DNA of 64,000 nt, taken from positions 62,001 to 126,000 of the forward strand of contig NZ_MRBS01000001.1 of NCBI RefSeq assembly GCF_001922585.1. The letters run 5' to 3'. The translations under genes and the position numbers were made by a program. Shown piece after piece: positions 16,313 to 26,452 of this stretch. This DNA is from Pantoea sp. 1.19 (lineage in GTDB: Bacteria > Pseudomonadota > Gammaproteobacteria > Enterobacterales > Enterobacteriaceae). How positions within the stretch are numbered: the first letter of the stretch is position 1; the number at the start of each line of letters is the position of its first letter. The notes under the pieces were generated by a model. That model was given only the letters and a program-made list of their open reading frames with translations, was not told the DNA's origin and made no database searches.

Positions 16313-16711
16313 GGTGCCGCTGAGTGTCATCCTGTGTTTACGCGGGCGCTAACAGGCGCCCGCCGGGCAGATAATCCGCCCAATCCGGGCAAAATAGTCA
16401 CCAGCAGATGACCCGCTGTACATATCATCGGGTACCATCCGGGGAATAAATAGTGATATACACTGGGTTTGTTGTTTTATTCACAATAAGCCACTGCTTT
16501 ACCGATCCCGCCTTGCCTTTCGCCGCTATAAACGTTTTACTTACCCCCCTGTTGGGCACCCCGCGCGTACAGAATAATATCCGCTAATAATCGTGCTTTC
16601 GCTTCATTAACGTCGTGCTTTGCGGTTCTCTACGCGAGAGTGCGATAGCGACAGCCGCGGTTCAACAGATTCCACCACAACATCAGATATGACGGTCACC
16701 ACGGTATTGCT
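16313..16711. other. 399-bp gene-free stretch before brnQ
   Basis: Contains the hairpin at 16342-16363, then an A/T-richer part from about 16430 with a TTATT-CAC-AATAA dyad near 16478-16490, and further down a CTCTACGCGAGAG dyad near 16627-16639. It should hold the brnQ promoter, but I cannot fix one; no gene-sized frame with a ribosome site was seen. Confidence 0.6.
16342..16363 (+). terminator. Hairpin after the MetE-like gene, no T-tract
   Basis: Perfect 8-bp stem GCGGGCGC / GCGCCCGC with a TAACAG loop, 29 bp after the stop codon. CGGGCAG follows rather than T-residues. Confidence 0.5.
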
Positions 16712-18031
16712 ATGAGTAAAAGTATGACCCCCCGCGACATTCTCGCGCTCGGATTTATGACCTTCGCCCTGTTTGTCGGCGCCGGTAACATTATTTTTCC
16801 CCCAATGGTTGGTATTCAGTCTGGTCAACACGTCTGGCTGGCGGCACTGGGCTTTTTGGTGACGGCCGTCGGTCTACCGGTGATCACCGTGATCGCCCTG
16901 GCCCGCGTCGGCGGCGGCGTGGATGCCCTGAGTTCGCCGATCGGCAAAGCCGCCGGGCTGGTGCTGGCAGCAGTCTGCTATCTGGCCGTGGGCCCGCTGT
17001 TTGCTACCCCGCGCACCGCAACAGTCTCCTTTGAAGTGGGGATTGCGCCGCTGACCGGCGACGGCGAGCTGCCGTTGTTTATTTACAGCCTGATCTATTT
17101 TTCGCTGGTGATGGTTATCTCACTGTATCCCGGCAAGCTGCTGGACACCGTTGGCCACTTCCTCGCACCGCTGAAAATTGTTGCGCTGGTGGTGCTCGGC
17201 GTGGCCGCCGTGCTGTGGCCGGCCGGGGGCTCAATTCCGGCCACCGAGGCGTATACGAAAGCGGCGTTCTCCACCGGTTTTGTCAACGGCTACCTGACGA
17301 TGGATACGCTGGGCGCGCTGGTGTTTGGTATCGTCATTGTCAATGCCGCCCGCTCGCGCGGCATCGACAACCCCCGCCTGCTGACGCGCTATACCGTGCT
17401 CGCCGGCCTGATTGCCGGATTGGGCCTGACGCTGGTTTACCTGTCGCTGTTTAAACTGGGCGCCGGCAGCGGCACGCTGGTGGCGCAGAACGTTAACGGT
17501 GCCGCCATTCTGCACGCTTACGTGCAGCAGACCTTCGGCGGTATGGGCAGCGTCTTCCTCGCCGCGCTGATTTTTGTGGCCTGCATGGTGACCGCGGTAG
17601 GCCTGACCTGCGCCTGCGCGGAGTTTTTCGAGCAGTATCTGCCGTTTTCTTATCGCACGCTGGTATTGATTCTCGGCCTGTTCTCGATGCTGGTGTCTAA
17701 CCTCGGACTGAGCCACCTGATTCAGTTCTCGATTCCGGTGCTGACGGCAATCTATCCGCCATGTATCGTGCTGGTACTGCTGAGTTTTACCCTGAAGTGG
17801 TGGCACCAGGCGGGACGTATTGTTGCGCCGACCATGTTGGTGAGCCTGATTTTTGGTATTATCGACGCGATCAAAACCACGCCGTTCGGTGAGGTGCTGC
17901 CGGCCTGGAGTCAGCATCTGCCGCTGGCTGACCAGGGGCTCTCCTGGCTGCCGCCGGTGCTGGTGATGCTGCTGCTGTTGGGGGTGATCGACCGCCTCGC
18001 CGGACGTCGTGACGTGGCGACGGAAAACTGA
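16712..18031 (+). CDS. brnQ: Branched-chain amino acid transporter BrnQ
   Basis: 439 aa, identical in length to E. coli BrnQ. Inner-membrane carrier (LIVCS family) that imports leucine, isoleucine and valine with Na+ or H+. About 12 hydrophobic segments; the signature [19 protein letters not shown] is at residues 16-34, and [22 protein letters not shown] and the [12 protein letters not shown] segment are conserved. ATG 16712. Followed within 25 bp by an intrinsic terminator, so it ends its own transcript before proY, as in the E. coli order phoR-brnQ-proY. Confidence 0.97.
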   Translation: MSKSMTPRDILALGFMTFALFVGAGNIIFPPMVGIQSGQHVWLAALGFLVTAVGLPVITVIALARVGGGVDALSSPIGKAAGLVLAAVCYLAVGPLFATPRTATVSFEVGIAPLTGDGELPLFIYSLIYFSLVMVISLYPGKLLDTVGHFLAPLKIVALVVLGVAAVLWPAGGSIPATEAYTKAAFSTGFVNGYLTMDTLGALVFGIVIVNAARSRGIDNPRLLTRYTVLAGLIAGLGLTLVYLSLFKLGAGSGTLVAQNVNGAAILHAYVQQTFGGMGSVFLAALIFVACMVTAVGLTCACAEFFEQYLPFSYRTLVLILGLFSMLVSNLGLSHLIQFSIPVLTAIYPPCIVLVLLSFTLKWWHQAGRIVAPTMLVSLIFGIIDAIKTTPFGEVLPAWSQHLPLADQGLSWLPPVLVMLLLLGVIDRLAGRRDVATEN

Positions 18032-18053
18032 TCGCGCGCAGTTAACTTTTTGA

Positions 18054-18077
18054 CCACGGGCCCGCCCGTGGTTTTTT
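18054..18077 (+). terminator. Intrinsic terminator of brnQ
   Basis: Stem CCACGGG / CCCGTGG, loop CCCG, followed by TTTTTT (18072-18077). It leaves only 23 bp to the proY start, so part of the terminator DNA may also be proY leader. Confidence 0.88.
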
Positions 18078-18100
18078 CATTTCACAGGTAAGATGTTGTT

Positions 18101-19453
18101 ATGCAAGAAACCAATAAGCTCAAACGCGGATTGAGCACCCGGCACATCCGCTTTATGGCGCTGGGCTCGGCGATCGGCACCGGTCTGTTTTACGGCTCTG
18201 CCAATGCGATACAGATGGCCGGGCCGAGCGTGCTGCTGGCTTACATTATTGGCGGCGCCGTCGCCTACATCATTATGCGCGCGCTGGGGGAGATGTCCGT
18301 CAATAATCCGCAGGCCAGCTCCTTTTCCCGCTATGCGCAGGACTACCTGGGACCGATGGCCGGCTTTATTACCGGCTGGACCTACTGCTTTGAGATCCTG
18401 ATTGTGGCTATTGCCGACGTGACCGCGTTCGGCATTTATATGGGCGTCTGGTTTCCCGAGGTGCCGCACTGGATCTGGGTGCTGAGCGTGGTGCTGATCA
18501 TTGGCGCAATTAACCTGTTGAGCGTAAAAGTCTTTGGGGAAGTGGAGTTCTGGTTCTCTTTCTTTAAAGTCGCCACCATTATCATCATGATTGCCGCCGG
18601 CATTGGCATTATTGTCTGGGGCATCGGCAACGGCGGACAGCCTACCGGCATCCATAACCTGTGGACCAACGGCGGATTCTTTGCGCACGGCGTGGTGGGG
18701 ATGCTGCTCTCGCTGCAAATGGTGATGTTTGCCTACGGCGGCATTGAAATTATCGGCATTACCGCCGGCGAGGCCGAGGATCCGGCGAAGTCAATTCCCC
18801 GTGCGATCAATTCGGTTCCGCTGCGTATTCTGGTTTTTTACGTCGGCACGCTGTTTGTGATCATGTCCATCTATCCGTGGAACCAGGTCGGTACCGCCGG
18901 TAGCCCGTTTGTGCTGACGTTCCAGCAGCTGGGCATCGCAGCGGCGGCCTCGATCCTGAACTTTGTGGTGATCACGGCCTCGCTGTCTGCGATTAACAGC
19001 GACGTGTTCGGCGTTGGCCGGATGCTGAACGGCATGGCGGAGCAGGGGCACGCGCCGCAAATGTTCCGCAAAATCAGCCGTCGCGGTATCCCGTGGGTTT
19101 CTGTGCTGGTGATGATGCTGGCGATGCTGGTGGCGGTGTACCTGAACTACCTGATGCCGGAAAAAGTGTTCCTGGTGATCGCTTCGCTGGCGACTTTTGC
19201 CACCGTCTGGGTCTGGATAATGATTCTGTTCTCGCAGATCGCTTTCCGCCGCTCGCTCAGCCGGGCAGATGCGGCGACGCTGCAGTTTGCGCTGCCGGGC
19301 GGCGCGGCGACCGCCTGGCTGGGGATCGTGTTCCTGATGTTTATCATCGGCCTGATTGGCTGGTTCCCGGATACCCGCATTTCGCTGTACGTGGGAGCCG
19401 GCTGGATAGTGCTGCTGCTGCTGGCCTGGTCGCTGATGAAAAAGCGAGCCTGA
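18101..19453 (+). CDS. proY: ProY-type amino acid permease, first copy
   Basis: 450 aa, APC-superfamily amino acid transporter, best match to E. coli ProY (cryptic proline permease, 457 aa) by sequence and by position after brnQ. The family N-terminus [29 protein letters not shown] with the substrate-binding GSAIGTG loop, the [18 protein letters not shown] segment and twelve hydrophobic helices are visible. Substrate in this organism is not proven. ATG 18101 has AGGTAAG upstream. A closely related second copy follows 130 bp downstream, with which it shares long identical stretches. Confidence 0.92.
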   Translation: MQETNKLKRGLSTRHIRFMALGSAIGTGLFYGSANAIQMAGPSVLLAYIIGGAVAYIIMRALGEMSVNNPQASSFSRYAQDYLGPMAGFITGWTYCFEILIVAIADVTAFGIYMGVWFPEVPHWIWVLSVVLIIGAINLLSVKVFGEVEFWFSFFKVATIIIMIAAGIGIIVWGIGNGGQPTGIHNLWTNGGFFAHGVVGMLLSLQMVMFAYGGIEIIGITAGEAEDPAKSIPRAINSVPLRILVFYVGTLFVIMSIYPWNQVGTAGSPFVLTFQQLGIAAAASILNFVVITASLSAINSDVFGVGRMLNGMAEQGHAPQMFRKISRRGIPWVSVLVMMLAMLVAVYLNYLMPEKVFLVIASLATFATVWVWIMILFSQIAFRRSLSRADAATLQFALPGGAATAWLGIVFLMFIIGLIGWFPDTRISLYVGAGWIVLLLLAWSLMKKRA

Positions 19454-19465
19454 TCACCGTTTTTC

Positions 19466-19486
19466 GGGCGGCATTGCCTGCCGCCC
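19466..19486 (+). terminator. Hairpin after proY, no T-tract
   Basis: 8-bp perfect stem GGGCGGCA / TGCCGCCC, loop TTGCC, 12 bp after the stop; followed by TGTGACC. Confidence 0.45.
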
Positions 19487-19490
19487 TGTG

Positions 19491-19543
19491 ACCTTTCGCA
19501 AAGAAAACCGACTATTTCGATTAAGTCGTTTTAGCTGAAAGGT
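19491..19543 (+). other. Nested inverted repeats in the leader of the second permease
   Basis: Outer arms ACCTTTC (19491-19497) and GAAAGGT (19537-19543) enclose inner arms AAAACCGACT (19504-19513) and AGTCGTTTT (19524-19532, one bulge). It occupies much of the spacer between the tandem permeases; could be an operator or an RNA structure. Confidence 0.45.
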
Positions 19544-19607
19544 TACGCCCACTTTTTGCACCTGCTTTTTACCGCGTTTTCGGGTGGAGTCGTGGCTTCC
19601 TTTATCA

Positions 19608-20972
19608 ATGGACATCACGATGACAGCGCGGCACTCCCTCTCTAAGGGCCTGAAAGGCCGACATATTCGATTTATGGCGTTGGGATCGGCGATCGGAACC
19701 GGGTTGTTTTACGGCTCCGCGGAGGCGATCAACATGGCGGGCCCCAGCGTGATTGTTGCCTATCTGATTGGCGGCGTCGCCGCGTGGATCATCATGCGCG
19801 CGCTGGGCGAGCTGGCGGTCAACGATCCGCAATCCGGTGCCTTCAGCCGCTATGCACATCACTATCTTGGCCCGCTGTATGGCTTTATGACCGGTTGGAC
19901 CTGGTGCTTTGAAATTCTGATCGTGGCGATCGCCGATGTGACGGCGTTTGGTATTTACATGGGCGTCTGGTTTCCCGATGTACCGCAGTGGATCTGGGTG
20001 TTAAGCGTGGTGTTGCTGATTGGCGCCCTTAATCTGCTCAGCGTCAAGGTATTCGGTGAAATTGAGTTCTGGCTCTCACTGGTTAAAGTGATAACGATTT
20101 TGCTGATGATTGCGGTGGGGATAGGACTGATCGTCTGGGGAATAGGCAATGGGGGGCGGCCTACCGGCATTGCCAATCTCTGGCAGCACGGCGGCTTTTT
20201 CGCCCACGGTGTCATGGGGATGATCCTCTCTTTGCAGGTGGTGATGTTTGCCTATGGTGGCATCGAAATCATCGGCGTGACCGCCGGTGAGGCGCGCGAT
20301 CCGGCGACAAGTATTCCGCAGGCTATTAACGCGGTGCCGCTGCGTATCTTGCTGTTTTATGCCGGTACGCTGTTCGTGATCATGGCCATCTACCCGTGGA
20401 ATGCGGTGGGGCAGCAGGGGAGCCCCTTCGTCCTGACGTTTGAGCGCCTGGGGATTGCTTCAGCGGCCACGGTGCTCAATCTGGTGGTGATCAGCGCCTC
20501 GATATCCGCAGTCAACAGCGACGTGTTTGGCGTCGGGCGGATGCTACAAGCGATGGCCGACCAGGGCGATGCGCCGCGCGTTTTTCAGCGGCTGTCGTCG
20601 CGCGGTATTCCATGGGCCGCCACGCTGGCAATGGTCGTCGCGATGCTGCTGGCCGTGTTGCTTAACTGGATGATGCCCAAAAAAATCTTTCTGATTATCG
20701 CGTCGCTGGCCACGTTTGCCACGGTGTGGGTGTGGCTGATGATCTTGTTGGCGCACATCGCTTTTCGCCGCGAGCGGGGCAGGGAACGGCACCCGCCGAC
20801 GGGCTATCCGCTGCCGGGCGGCATGCCGGTCGCGGCGCTCGGCGTGGTTTTTTTGCTGTTTATCCTCGCGCTGCTGGCGTGGTTCCCCGACACGCGCATT
20901 GCGCTGTATGTCGGGGGAGGATGGATTGCCTGGTTAGTGCTGGTCTGGCAGCGCTGGCGACGCTGCCGTTGA
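19608..20972 (+). CDS. ProY-type amino acid permease, second copy
   Basis: About 454 aa from ATG 19608; ATG 19620 and an upstream GTG 19584 are alternatives, none with a good ribosome site. It is an APC-superfamily permease that aligns end to end with the preceding ProY copy without gaps of note: [25 protein letters not shown] opening (split motif), [32 protein letters not shown] and [14 protein letters not shown]. Differences concentrate in the C-terminal region ([12 protein letters not shown]) and the last helix. Substrate unknown. The last 39 bp overlap the 3' end of the convergent channel gene. Occupies the slot where E. coli has malZ. Confidence 0.88.
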   Translation: MDITMTARHSLSKGLKGRHIRFMALGSAIGTGLFYGSAEAINMAGPSVIVAYLIGGVAAWIIMRALGELAVNDPQSGAFSRYAHHYLGPLYGFMTGWTWCFEILIVAIADVTAFGIYMGVWFPDVPQWIWVLSVVLLIGALNLLSVKVFGEIEFWLSLVKVITILLMIAVGIGLIVWGIGNGGRPTGIANLWQHGGFFAHGVMGMILSLQVVMFAYGGIEIIGVTAGEARDPATSIPQAINAVPLRILLFYAGTLFVIMAIYPWNAVGQQGSPFVLTFERLGIASAATVLNLVVISASISAVNSDVFGVGRMLQAMADQGDAPRVFQRLSSRGIPWAATLAMVVAMLLAVLLNWMMPKKIFLIIASLATFATVWVWLMILLAHIAFRRERGRERHPPTGYPLPGGMPVAALGVVFLLFILALLAWFPDTRIALYVGGGWIAWLVLVWQRWRRCR

Positions 20973-22202
20973 CAGGTGACGCAGATCGTGACCGGTCGGC
21001 GTCTGGTGGACGCGCAGACCAAACGCCGGCAGCACGGCAAACACGTGGTCGAAGATGTCTGATTGGATACTTTCATACTCCAGCCAGACGGTGGTGTTGG
21101 TGAAAGCGTAAATTTCAATGGGCAGGCCATCCGGCGTCGGCGCCATCTGGCGAACCATCAGCGTCATGCCTTTATGAATGTGGGCGTGGCTGCGCAGATA
21201 CCTCTCCAGCCAGGCGCGGAACGTACCGATGTTGGTCAGGTGACGCCCGTTCAGCGGCATCGACAGATCGCCCTGTACCTGATGGTTCCAGGCCAGCACC
21301 TCTTCATGTTTTTGCGTAATGTACGGTGCCAGCAGCTCCGCCTTTTGTAGCTCCTGCAACTGCCCGGCGGTCAAAAAGTGAATGCTGGTGACGTCGATAT
21401 TCAGACTGCGTTTGATGCGGCGTCCGCCCGATTCGGACATCGCCCGCCAGTTTTTAAACGAGTCGGAAATCAGCGCGTAGGTCGGAATGGTCGTGATGGT
21501 GTTATCCCAGTTGCGCACTTTGACCGTGGTCAGGCCGATATCGATCACCGCGCCGTCGGCGCCGTACTTCGGCATTTCCAGCCAGTCGTTGATTTTCAGC
21601 ATGTCGTTGGCCGAAAGCTGGATGCCGGCCACCAGACCGAGAATCGGATCTTTAAATACCAGCATCAGCACCGCGGTCATTGCCCCCAGCCCGCTGAACA
21701 GGTAGACCGGCGATTTGCCCATCAGCAGGGCGACAATCAAGATGGCACAAAAAATGGCGGCGATCAGCTTGATACCCTGAAAGATGCCGCGCAGCGGCAG
21801 CTGACTGGCGACGTTGCTGCGCCGCGCCAGCGCCAGCAGCACGTCGAGCAGGGCGAACAGCGTCAGCAGGATGAACAGCAGGGTCCATACCTGCGCGCAC
21901 ACGATCAGGACATCGCGTACCTGCTCGCGGCTGTGCAGCCAAATCTGGCACTGAATTTGAAACAGGATTCCCTGAAACAGAAATGCCAGGCGGTTAAACA
22001 GGCGGTGCTGCGTGAGCGCGCTCAGCCAGCCGCCCCCGCGTTTTTCACCGATTTTGCTCAGCATGGGCAGTACCAGCCGGTGCAATAGCAGGTGCACAAT
22101 CAGTGAAATGAACAGAATAATGACGACCACGGCGGCCACCGCCAGCGGGGCGGCGTAGTGAATTTGCCAGGCGCTTAGCCAGGCGGCGATCTGTTGTTGC
22201 AC
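20934..22202 (-). CDS. ybdG: YbdG/MscM-type mechanosensitive channel
   Basis: About 422 aa from GTG 22202, chosen because AAGGAG lies five bases upstream; the frame extends to 22265 without a ribosome site. MscS-superfamily inner-membrane channel for osmotic downshift. Several N-terminal membrane helices precede the conserved pore and beta-domain block: [58 protein letters not shown] and [19 protein letters not shown], all nearly identical to E. coli YbdG (MscM). In E. coli ybdG is elsewhere, so the gene is relocated here. Convergent overlap of 39 bp with the second permease. Confidence 0.9.
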   Translation of the reverse strand: MQQQIAAWLSAWQIHYAAPLAVAAVVVIILFISLIVHLLLHRLVLPMLSKIGEKRGGGWLSALTQHRLFNRLAFLFQGILFQIQCQIWLHSREQVRDVLIVCAQVWTLLFILLTLFALLDVLLALARRSNVASQLPLRGIFQGIKLIAAIFCAILIVALLMGKSPVYLFSGLGAMTAVLMLVFKDPILGLVAGIQLSANDMLKINDWLEMPKYGADGAVIDIGLTTVKVRNWDNTITTIPTYALISDSFKNWRAMSESGGRRIKRSLNIDVTSIHFLTAGQLQELQKAELLAPYITQKHEEVLAWNHQVQGDLSMPLNGRHLTNIGTFRAWLERYLRSHAHIHKGMTLMVRQMAPTPDGLPIEIYAFTNTTVWLEYESIQSDIFDHVFAVLPAFGLRVHQTPTGHDLRHLSTAASPALPDQH

Positions 22203-22312
22203 AACGACTCCTTGTGGATTAACGATTCCTGTGAGACAGGGTAGCGGGCTGACGACGCGGCGCAACCCCCTTTGCGGTTTACCGGGAGAGATTGACGTTT
22301 TTTTTCACGGCA

Positions 22313-22336
22313 ATAAAAAAGCCCGCCGAAGCGGGC
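22313..22336 (-). terminator. Intrinsic terminator of the peroxiredoxin gene
   Basis: On the minus strand GCCCGC-TTCG-GCGGGC (22336-22321) with a UUCG tetraloop is followed by TTTTTT (22320-22315). It starts 20 bp after the peroxiredoxin stop and would stop read-through into the channel gene. Confidence 0.9.
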
Positions 22337-22355
22337 TTGTCTCACCAGCGGTAGA

Positions 22356-22958
22356 TTACAGCTTGGTGGCGTTTTCGGACAGGTACTTCGCCACGCCCGC
22401 CGGGGAAGCGCCCATCCCCTCTTTTCCTTTTTCCCACTGCGCCGGGCACACTTCGCCGTGCTCTTCGTGGAACTGCAGCGCATCAACCATGCGCAGCATT
22501 TCGTCAACGTTACGGCCCAGCGGCAGGTCGTTCACTACCTGGTGACGGACGACGCCGTTCTGGTCGATCAGGAAAGAGCCGCGCAGCGCGACGCCTGCAT
22601 CCGGGTGCTCGATGCCGTACGCCTTCTGAATGTCACGTTTGACGTCAGCGACCATCGCGTATTTGACTTCGCCGATGCCGCCTTTGTCCACCGGGGTGTT
22701 ACGCCAGGCGTTGTGCACGAACTCGGAGTCAAAGGAAACGCCAACCACTTCCACGCCGCGCTTCTGGAATTCGGCATAGCGCTTGTCAAAGGCGATCAGC
22801 TCTGACGGGCAGACGAAGGTGAAATCCATCGGCCAGAAGAACAGCACGGTCGGTTTGCCCGCGATGTGCTTTTTAAAGTTAAAGTTTTCAACGATTTCAC
22901 CGTTTCCGAGCACGGCTGCGGCGGTAAAATCCGGTGCTTGACGAGTAACCAGGACCAT
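22356..22958 (-). CDS. Typical 2-Cys peroxiredoxin (AhpC/TSA family)
   Basis: 200 aa from ATG 22958, with AGGAG upstream; the frame runs further but without support. Cytosolic thiol peroxidase that reduces H2O2 and organic peroxides. Peroxidatic Cys50 is in FTFVCPSE, resolving Cys171 in EVCPAQW, and the GGIGEVKY and DLPLGRN segments are those of the eukaryote-like Prx1/Tsa subgroup rather than of AhpC partnered with AhpF. The C-terminal YLSENATKL lacks the classic YF extension, though a YL is present. No reductase gene is adjacent. A strong OxyR-like site lies upstream, which fits peroxide induction. Not in this position in E. coli. Confidence 0.93.
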   Translation of the reverse strand: MVLVTRQAPDFTAAAVLGNGEIVENFNFKKHIAGKPTVLFFWPMDFTFVCPSELIAFDKRYAEFQKRGVEVVGVSFDSEFVHNAWRNTPVDKGGIGEVKYAMVADVKRDIQKAYGIEHPDAGVALRGSFLIDQNGVVRHQVVNDLPLGRNVDEMLRMVDALQFHEEHGEVCPAQWEKGKEGMGASPAGVAKYLSENATKL

Positions 22959-23034
22959 GTTCACTCCTGTAAAAAAGCAAAGTAAGCAGAGATAACGGAC
23001 CGCCAGACCCGCTGGCGTAACCGTTGCGAAATTG

Positions 23035-23071
23035 ATGCCCTTCACCAATCGCTGTGATAGGTCAGGACTAT
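23035..23071 (-). promoter_or_regulatory. OxyR-like binding site upstream of the peroxiredoxin gene
   Basis: Reading the minus strand: ATAG, 7 bases, CTAT, 7 bases, ATTG, 7 bases, GCAT. The first two elements match the OxyR consensus ATAG-N7-CTAT exactly; the third matches 3 of 4 and the fourth 2 of 4, all in correct register. The site ends 77 bp before the peroxiredoxin ATG. A -10-like TTATCT is at 22995-22990. Confidence 0.62.
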
Positions 23072-23128
23072 TGATATCCATATTTCTACAGACAGCTTGT
23101 TACAATAACCCTTTTTCTAAAAAGGGCA

Positions 23129-23172
23129 AGGGGTAAAAGTAGCAAAGAGCAGGGGGTAAAAGTCGCAGGCGG
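23129..23172. repeat. 22-bp imperfect direct repeat abutting the acpH stop
   Basis: Units 23129-23150 and 23151-23172 share AGGGG(G)TAAAAGT-GCA and similar ends. They fill the space right up to the acpH stop codon at 23173. Possibly local slippage; no function assigned. Confidence 0.6.
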
Positions 23173-23754
23173 CTACAGCGATCCGTTGCGGGCCCGCGCC
23201 ATCAGCCGCGGATAGAATTGCCAGAATTGTGTTTCAAGCGCGTGATAGTGGGTGATGAAATCCTGCCAGGAGTCGCTGAGCGCTGCCAGCCGAGGCCGGC
23301 GACTGGCCATCCCGCTCAGCACCCGCTGCAGGTAGTCTGCTTCCGCGTAGCGCTCCATCCAGCGCTCCTCCCACAGGTAGCGATTAAGGTGCTGAAAGCG
23401 CGCCGGCGTGTCCGCCAGCGCCGGCGTAATTTCCGCCTGCGCCTCGGCGAGAAACTGCGCGAGCGGCCGGCCCGGAGAGAGTTGCGACCAGTGCAGGGAG
23501 AGAAAATGATCCCAGATAACATCAAGGGTAATTGGCGCTACGCGGCGCGTCTCATCGCGAAACCAGCCGCGCGCGGCGCGCACTTCGGGCAGGGCGTCGG
23601 TGAGGGCGTCTACGCGCCGGTGCAGGCTGATGCCGTCGGCAACCGCCTGCGGCCAGCTGCCGTAGGGATTTCCGCGAACGAAGTCGGCCATCAGGTTGCC
23701 CAGCAGCGAGCTGTTCGCCAGCGTGGCCAGGTGCAGGTGTGCAAGAAAGTTCAT
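23173..23754 (-). CDS. acpH: ACP phosphodiesterase AcpH
   Basis: 193 aa from ATG 23754, the E. coli AcpH length; 25 extra upstream codons are not conserved. Hydrolyses the 4'-phosphopantetheine arm from holo-acyl carrier protein, giving apo-ACP. The family HD-like core is visible: [10 protein letters not shown] start, [22 protein letters not shown] and [13 protein letters not shown]. Divergent from queA with an 86-bp spacer, the arrangement also found in E. coli. Confidence 0.95.
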   Translation of the reverse strand: MNFLAHLHLATLANSSLLGNLMADFVRGNPYGSWPQAVADGISLHRRVDALTDALPEVRAARGWFRDETRRVAPITLDVIWDHFLSLHWSQLSPGRPLAQFLAEAQAEITPALADTPARFQHLNRYLWEERWMERYAEADYLQRVLSGMASRRPRLAALSDSWQDFITHYHALETQFWQFYPRLMARARNGSL

Positions 23755-23840
23755 CGCGCTACTATACGCCATTCGTCCGCGGGACACAGCCCCGCTTTTC
23801 GAGTACACTATGCCGCCTGTTTTTCTCACTGTGACTGATC

Positions 23841-24914
23841 ATGCGCGTTGCCGATTTCTCATTTGATTTACCTGAATCCCTGATCGCCCACTACCCGCAG
23901 CCCGAGCGCAGCGGCTGTCGCCTGTTGAGCCTCGATGGCCCGAGCGGCGAGCTGACCCACGGGGTGTTTACAGACCTGCTGGCCAGGCTGCAGCCGGGCG
24001 ATCTGCTGGTGTTTAACAATACGCGGGTGATCCCGGCACGCCTGTATGGCCGCAAGGCCAGCGGCGGAAAAATCGAGGTGCTGGTCGAGCGGATGCTGGA
24101 CGAGAAGCGCGTGCTGGCGCACGTGCGCGCCTCAAAGGCGCCGAAACCCGGCGCGGCCCTGCTGTTGGGCGATGATGAGAGCGTGAGCGCCACCATGGTG
24201 GCACGTCATGATGCGCTGTTTGAGCTGGCGTTTGAGGATCCGCGCCCGGTGCTGGATATCCTGAATGCTATTGGGCATATGCCGCTGCCGCCCTATATCG
24301 ATCGCCCTGACGAAGAGGCTGACCGGGAGCTCTATCAGACCGTTTACGGCCAGCGCCCCGGCGCGGTCGCGGCCCCGACTGCCGGCCTGCACTTTGACGA
24401 GCCGCTGCTGGCGGCGCTGCGCGAGAAAGGCGTCGAGATAGCGTTTGTCACGCTGCACGTCGGTGCCGGCACCTTCCAGCCGGTGCGGGTGGAGAATATT
24501 GAAGACCACATTATGCACGCCGAGTACGCCGAGGTGCCGCAGGAGGTAGTCGACGCGGTGCTGGCCTGTAAAGCCCGCGGCAACCGGGTGATCGCGGTGG
24601 GCACCACTTCTGTGCGATCGCTGGAGAGCGCCGCAAACGCTGCGCAGGGGGCGCTGATTGCGCCGTTTTTTGACGATACCAGCATTTTTATTTTTCCTGG
24701 CTATCACTACCGGGTGGTGGACGCGCTGGTGACCAATTTTCACCTGCCGGAATCTACGCTGATCATGCTGGTGAGCGCCTTTGCGGGCTATCGTCAGGTG
24801 ATGCATGCGTACCGGCAGGCGGTGGCGGAGCAGTACCGCTTTTTTAGCTACGGGGATGCGATGTTCATCACCCGTAACCCCGATGCGCCTGACCAGCCGG
24901 TTGGGCAATCATAA
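23841..24914 (+). CDS. queA: tRNA preQ1(34) S-adenosylmethionine ribosyltransferase-isomerase QueA
   Basis: 357 aa (E. coli 356). Transfers and isomerises the ribosyl part of S-adenosylmethionine onto preQ1 at the wobble base of tRNA, giving epoxyqueuosine. Conserved segments: [22 protein letters not shown] start (split), [48 protein letters not shown] and [21 protein letters not shown] 23841. First gene of queA-tgt-yajC-secD-secF; the next step upstream in the pathway (Tgt) is encoded 30 bp downstream. Confidence 0.97.
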   Translation: MRVADFSFDLPESLIAHYPQPERSGCRLLSLDGPSGELTHGVFTDLLARLQPGDLLVFNNTRVIPARLYGRKASGGKIEVLVERMLDEKRVLAHVRASKAPKPGAALLLGDDESVSATMVARHDALFELAFEDPRPVLDILNAIGHMPLPPYIDRPDEEADRELYQTVYGQRPGAVAAPTAGLHFDEPLLAALREKGVEIAFVTLHVGAGTFQPVRVENIEDHIMHAEYAEVPQEVVDAVLACKARGNRVIAVGTTSVRSLESAANAAQGALIAPFFDDTSIFIFPGYHYRVVDALVTNFHLPESTLIMLVSAFAGYRQVMHAYRQAVAEQYRFFSYGDAMFITRNPDAPDQPVGQS

Positions 24915-26069
<1,155 letters not shown>

Positions 26070-26093
26070 TAATTAACAATAGAGGGAATATCA

Positions 26094-26426
26094 ATGAGCT
26101 TTTTTATTTCTGACGCCGTGGCGGCCGCGGGCGCTCCATCTCAGGGAAGTCCGTACTCTCTGGTGATCATGCTGGTGGTGTTTGGCCTGATTTTCTATTT
26201 TATGATCCTGCGCCCGCAGCAGAAGCGTGCCAAAGATCATAAAAAACTGATGGACTCCATCTCCAAAGGTGATGAAGTGCTGACCAGCGGTGGCCTGGTC
26301 GGTCGCGTCAGCAAAGTGGCTGATACCGGTTATGTCACGCTCGCCCTGAATGACACCACTGAAGTGGTCATTAAGCGCGATTTCGTTGCCGCCGTACTGC
26401 CTAAAGGCACCATGAAGGCGCTGTAA
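26094..26426 (+). CDS. yajC: Sec translocon accessory subunit YajC
   Basis: 110 aa, the E. coli size. Single-span inner-membrane protein of the SecDF-YajC holotranslocon. A hydrophobic helix at residues about 22-42 ([19 protein letters not shown]) is followed by the signature [34 protein letters not shown] precedes ATG 26094. Between tgt and secD, short gaps on both sides. Confidence 0.97.
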   Translation: MSFFISDAVAAAGAPSQGSPYSLVIMLVVFGLIFYFMILRPQQKRAKDHKKLMDSISKGDEVLTSGGLVGRVSKVADTGYVTLALNDTTEVVIKRDFVAAVLPKGTMKAL

Positions 26427-26452
26427 TATTCGACACCCCTAAGGGAACTGCC

